From Himantopus leucocephalus (taxonomy: Eukaryota; Chordata; Aves; Charadriiformes; Recurvirostridae), in the NCBI GenBank assembly GCA_003993805.1, contig RSEF01000003.1, positions 111,032,998 to 111,096,997 on the forward strand: 64,000 nt of DNA. The letters are read 5' to 3'. The notes beneath the pieces are model-generated. The model had not been told where the DNA came from and made no database searches. It saw only the letters and a program-made list of their open reading frames with translations. Below are positions 59,538 to 64,000 of the stretch, in pieces (position 1 is the first letter of the stretch; every line of letters begins with the position of its first letter). The translations under genes were made by a program, and so were the position numbers.

Positions 59538-59850
59538 TCATAGAATCACAGAAGAGTTTGGGTTGGAAGAGACCTTTACAGATCATCTTGGCCAACCTCC
59601 CAGCCATGGGTAGGGATATCTTTCACTAGCTCAGGTTGCTCAGAGCCCTGTCCAACCTGACCTTTGGCACTTCCATTGATGGGGCATCCACAACTTCTCT
59701 GGGCAACCTGTGCTAGTGTCTCACCATCCTCACCATAAAAAAATTATTCTTTATGTCCAATCTAAATCTACTCTCTATCAGTTTAAAACCCTTGCCCCTT
59801 GTCCTGTCACTACATACAGACCCTGGTAAAAAGTGTCTCTATCTCTCTAT
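59538..59850 (-). mobile_element. CR1 LINE 3' end (minus)
   Basis: CATAGAATCACAGAAGAGTT and GGGTTGGAAGAGACC open it, followed by the reversed ORF2 tail (TCTGGGCAACCTGTGCTAGT, CATAAAAAAATTATTC, CCCTTGTCCTGTCACTAC). The frame is broken, and the inner boundary at about 59850 is approximate because the sequence decays there. Confidence 0.92.
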
Positions 59851-62281
59851 TTACTCCTTTCCTCTCCCATACAGCTCCCCGTAGGTTTGTTCTATTTTTT
59901 TTCCCCCAGCAGAAAATGTGATGGTTGTTTATTGCTAGACACTGATTTATTTTTAGTGCTTCAGTATACATATTCACTTCTTGGGCTGAAAATGATAACA
60001 TGACACAGTTTGCTTTTACAGTGGAGGATCATGTTAGCATGATTAATTTTCAGCATTGAATAGTGCTGCACTCAAGGCAGGTGCTCGTATTTTTGAGACA
60101 GTTTGTCCATATTCTAGTATTAGCTAGTATTTCCTTGCTCAGCATTTATGCCTGTGAAAAGAGCTTTCCTACAATACAAAGTCACTAAAAAATTTTCCAG
60201 CAAGAAGGAGATATGCATCTAAATAAGCCCTCTTTCAAATGCAGTTTCAAATCTTCCCTGCTTGGAAAGGGGGGGATCTCTGTAAATAAACAAGGCATGG
60301 CAGTGGTCCCACTAGGGAAAGGGCTACGGCAAGTGCCATTGGGAAAAGCTTTGCTTTCTCATGCACGTGGATCTGTGCCGCTGTCACCAGTGTTTGTCCT
60401 CCAGCGATGCCTTGGCTTGCTATGCAGTCCGCCAGCAGATGCAGTGAGATGGTCAGCTCGGCTCTACAGAGGAGATGCTGAGGAAGAGCCGCAGACAGCA
60501 GCAGGGCAGAGCACAGACCCCGGCTTTCACTGCCCTGGCAGTGCCTGTCCACCAGCTGATGCTGCATCTCCACTAGCTGTGGGAACTCCAGCACTGGTCG
60601 TCATTGCCTGGTCATCAGTGCTAGCTTCCCTCTCATCTGGTAAGATTTAAGGATGAAAGCAGGCTGTATCCCTCGGCTCGCCCTTAAAAGGGAAGGAAAC
60701 ATTGCTTTAGTGGCCTTCGGGGTCTTCTCTTAGAAGAAACAAAGAGAGCTTTGCCACCAGTTCCCCAGAACAGGCTGCAACATCAGTGCCTTTAAGGGCT
60801 GCAAAATATGAAAGATAATAAAACTGTCAAAGAAAGCTTTAAAGTCCAATGTGTGGGAGTAACACGAAGGGCACCAAGCAAGACAAATAAATACATGGCT
60901 GCAAAGACTTTGTTGTTGTACCACAAATTACATAGAACGCTGTGGGCATGGGGAGAAGCTTTATGGTTTCTCTCTCCGTGGTGGTTTTCCACTGCAGGTG
61001 ATAAGTATGTCACATCAATTGTCATCTGGATCTTGTTTCCTCAAAGCATTTAAAAAATGTTCCAAGTTACATTTCCAACTTATTCCACTGAACACCTCCA
61101 AAACCACACCAGGATAAGTGAATTAGCAGCAGCACTTCACATTTAGAAGCTCTAAGGATTACAGAATGCTTATGCAGTATAAGCAAATCCTCCATTTCTC
61201 ACCATTAAAATTAGTCTTTTTATCCAAAGTTGGGCACAAGAGTAAATCAGACTAATTTTTAAAACACTGAGCACTCAACAGCTCTGGTTTCTGAGAAAGC
61301 CATAGGCTGTTGAATACATCTGAAGATCAAGCCGTGTATTGCAGTGCTTACATTTTTACTTAGAAGACTAGTGCTAAGCACTCAGTTCCAAAAACCTTTC
61401 CATAAATAATTTGCCAAGAACACAAAACATCATATGATAGATGTAAACCAGGAGAAAGCCAGGAGATGTGATTTCTAATTTTGTTGCCAATCATAGTAAG
61501 TCTGTCTCTGCTGTGCTAATATTTATTGTGAGTCTTAAAAGTTCCACTACTTGCACTGTGCCACCAGGCATGAATCCCAGGATTTTTGGAAGCCCTGAGA
61601 ATGTACCTTAGTGACACCATATCCAGAAGGCTACTAAAGAGGTTCTGTATTGAAAATCTCTGTGGAATAGCTGATTTCTTGATTGTGCAGCCAGACAGAA
61701 AAGTAGGGGGAAAAATTAGCTGTCAATCAAACTCAATGTGTTCTGCAGCTTTGCAGGCATTTCTTTTCTGGATCGGAAGTCCTTTTGAAAAACAGTGTTT
61801 GATTTCAGCCAAACCAACCAACTTAGGCCTGCTATGAAATGTCTCATTTTTGGTATCTGTGGGAAAAAGAAAAAGCAGAGTAGGAGCATAGGTGTAAAAA
61901 GTGGGGTGGTGTTTGTCCATTTTTACAACGTAGTTTAGGTTTTCCTGGGTTCTCCCAAGGTAGAGGGAATCCAAGTTGAAAATGTTTTTCTCTCCTTGAC
62001 AGTGTGTGAACCTGTGTTCAGGAAAAGGCTTTAACTCAGGGATTTATTGGGCATTGCAGGGAGGGTACAACAGTCCTTGCTGCTGAAGATGCCCAGATAA
62101 ATCCCTTGAGAAGAGCAGACCCAGGCATACCAAGATCCCCAGGTCCCAGCTCTATGCAGCTCCCCTGACACCATGCCCAGGGTGAGGCACGAGCTGCTGT
62201 CTCTTCCCAACAACCAACCTGCACCTCCTGAAATGGGACCCCAGCAGATGGTTAGTGCTGTGCTGTGCAAATCCACTTGCA
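59851..62281. other. Unique sequence
   Basis: No repeat recognised. The plus and minus frames at 60213-60650 and 60247-60594 overlap on opposite strands and carry no recognisable domain. Confidence 0.4.
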
Positions 62282-62740
62282 TCATAGAACCATAGAATCG
62301 TCAAATGGTTAGAGTTGGAAGGGATCTTGAAGATCATCTAGTTCCAACCCCCCTGCCATGGGCAGGGACACCTCCCCCTAGACCAAGATACTCAAAGACC
62401 CCTCCAGCATGGCCTTGAACATTTCCAGAGATGGGGTCTCAGCAACTTCTCTGCACAACCTGTTCCAGTGTCTCACCACCCTCAGAGTAAAGAATTTCTT
62501 CCTCATATCTAATCTAAATTTACCCTCTTTCAGTTTAAAACCGTTTCCCCTCGTCCTGTCACTACACTCCCTGATAAGGAGTCCCTCCCCAGCTTTCCTG
62601 TAGGCCCCCTTTCAGTACTGGAAGGCTGCTAAAAGGTGACCCTGAGCGTTCTCTTCTCCAGGCTGAACAACCCCGACTCTTTCAGCCTGTCCTCATAGAA
62701 GAGGTGCTCCAGCCCTCTGATCATTTTCATAGCCCTCCTC
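62282..62740 (-). mobile_element. CR1 LINE 3' end (minus), left arm of inverted pair
   Basis: It begins with TCATAGAACCATAGAATCGT and runs through GTTGGAAGGGATC and the reversed ORF2 tail to about 62740. Remaining coding traces on the minus strand include [20 protein letters not shown] and LEKRTLR, after which the frame is lost. Its 3' end faces left. Confidence 0.95.
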
Positions 62741-62834
62741 ATGTCATGAGAGCACAGTATATATTCTTGAGCTCTAAAAATCCCATTGCCTGCCATGTTG
62801 CTGTTTAAAAATACTGCTAGGTAGTATGCCGTTT

Positions 62835-63030
62835 TCTGGAGTATGTCCTGAGAAGGGCAATGAAGCTGGTGAGGGGTCTGGAGAACAAGTNNNNNNNNNN
62901 NNNNNNNNNNNNNNNNNNNNNNNNNNNNNNNNNNNNNNNNNNNNNNNNNNNNNNNNNNNNNNNNNNNNNNNNNNNNNNNNNNNNNNNNNNTCAAGGTCCC
63001 TTCCAACCTAGACGATTCTATGATTCTATG
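62835..63030 (+). mobile_element. CR1 LINE split by an assembly gap
   Basis: Left of the gap, AAGGGCAATGAAGCTGGTGA then GGGGTCTGGAGAACAAGT matches CR1 ORF2 in plus orientation. Right of it, TCAAGGTCCCTTCCAACCTA and GACGATTCTATGATTCTATG is a CR1 3' end. The missing part should hold the rest of the ORF2 tail and 3' UTR, so the real gap is probably longer than the 100 Ns. Confidence 0.85.
62891..62990. other. Assembly gap, 100 N
   Basis: Exactly 100 N, the usual placeholder for a gap of unknown size. Confidence 1.
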
Positions 63031-64000
63031 GCATTAAACTCAAAATAAAAGTGATATCTCCATGCAAAAGAGGAAAAATGTAGAAGTTAATGTTTTTCCA
63101 GAATGAAAGTGTACTTACTCAAGTGCTTTGTTGGCTACTTGTAGCAGAAGAATTCTCATTGATTAAAATGTAGTTAAGTAGTGTTTAATTACAGTCAGAT
63201 AAACATGTGCATGATAATTTAATCAGCCAATGTGTAACTTCTTCAGGGATCAAGTCTGGTAAGGAATTGACTCTAGTTAGTGTGTATGTGTTACTGCTCT
63301 CTATTGGGTGCTGTTAGAACTGCTCAGTTATGAATAATTTGAATAGGACTGATCGAGTTAAGTGCAGGAAGGATGGATTAAAAAATAAAGGCTTATTTCT
63401 GTCAAAGTGTTAAGCCTTCAGAAGTTTTCATTCTGTGGTGTTTACAATGGATATTCCTTTGTTTAAACCAAACCAAAACATCACTAGTGTCTGAGCATCA
63501 TCAACATCCTTTTTGGCACATTGTCAGAAATAATTTTGAGAAATGCCATTACCTCAATGAAGATTTGGGGATCTCGTGAGGAGGTGAGGAGCTGGGATGG
63601 GAAGAGCTGAGCTGGCAGCCTGGCAGCAAGAAAAGAAGAAACGAAGCCCCCAAGTCCCACATGGTGTCAGAGGGACTGTGCACGGGAGAGGACATTTGCT
63701 ATGTCTTTGAGGCACACCCTCACTGCTTTTTGAGGTTTGGACACCTACCTCAGATACAAACCCCATTTTCTTCAAAGACGCTTGATTTGGGGGGGGGGGG
63801 AAGATGACTATTAGGGAGTGGCTGAAACAATTTCTCATGTGGAAGACAGCCTCAAATGTATTTCAGATTCCTTTCTCCGGAAGGCTTCTTTTGGCCCCTT
63901 GTTCCAGCTAACAGCCTGCAATCTCAGGCTTGTGTTAAAATGATGTCTCTACATCTTAATACAGCTACTGAGTGACCACATCTACTGCAAATGTTGCCCA
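63031..64000. other. Unique sequence with a G12 run
   Basis: No gene or repeat recognised apart from twelve G at 63789-63800. A donor-like CTGAG then GTAGGT on the minus strand near 63749 has no convincing exon. Confidence 0.4.

Noticed and set aside
1..64000. tRNA, rRNA, known microRNA, LTR retrovirus, CRISPR
   Set aside because: Looked for box-B-like tRNA motifs, conserved rRNA blocks, a few well-known microRNA seeds, paired LTRs and regularly spaced direct repeats; nothing supportable was seen by eye.

Overview
This 64-kb window looks like bird nuclear DNA. The clearest evidence is at least eleven fragments of the avian LINE CR1, in both orientations. Their 3' ends carry the typical (ATTCTATG)n octamer tail, and the better-preserved copies still encode the C-terminal tail of the CR1 ORF2 reverse transcriptase. 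Older CR1 relatives and MIR-like SINE remnants of amniote age also fit a sauropsid. The species cannot be read from the sequence. A 100-N gap (62891-62990) and two single Ns next to long poly-T runs show a draft assembly.

I recognise no named protein-coding gene, rRNA, tRNA or other known RNA, no LTR element and no CRISPR array. Most long open frames lie inside repeats, in low-complexity DNA or in GC-rich stretches open on several frames. The strongest non-repeat protein-like signal is at 19-645 (-): two long open segments in one shared frame, separated by four in-frame stops, read here as a decayed coding region. Several short exon-like segments have good splice-site patterns. Two of them, 41.40-41.74 kb (-) and 44.11-44.54 kb (-), also have a stop codon and a nearby AATAAA, like compact terminal exons. 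All were found by eye and unlinked into gene models, so they are candidates only.

Layout. 0-5 kb: decayed ORF, a plus-strand CR1, an ancient CR1 and an old minus-strand CR1. 5-9 kb: poly-T/N, a TTTA microsatellite and a 47-bp minisatellite. 9-13.5 kb: CR1-dense, with a CR1 nested inside a CR1. 13.5-30 kb: mostly unique DNA with a CpG-rich exon-like spot at 15.4 kb, ATCC and TTA microsatellites, MIR-like remnants and a splice-bounded open segment at 26.1 kb. 30-38.8 kb: AT-rich with almost no young repeats. 38.8-51 kb: two CR1s, a purine-rich tract, most exon candidates and a 135-bp tandem duplication. 51-58.4 kb: largely unique, with a CpG-rich promoter-like spot at 54.9 kb. 58.4-64 kb: four CR1s, two of them facing each other across the assembly gap.

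The picture is a gene-poor intergenic or intronic segment shaped by repeated CR1 insertion. No cooperating gene system or novel defence or mobile system was found.
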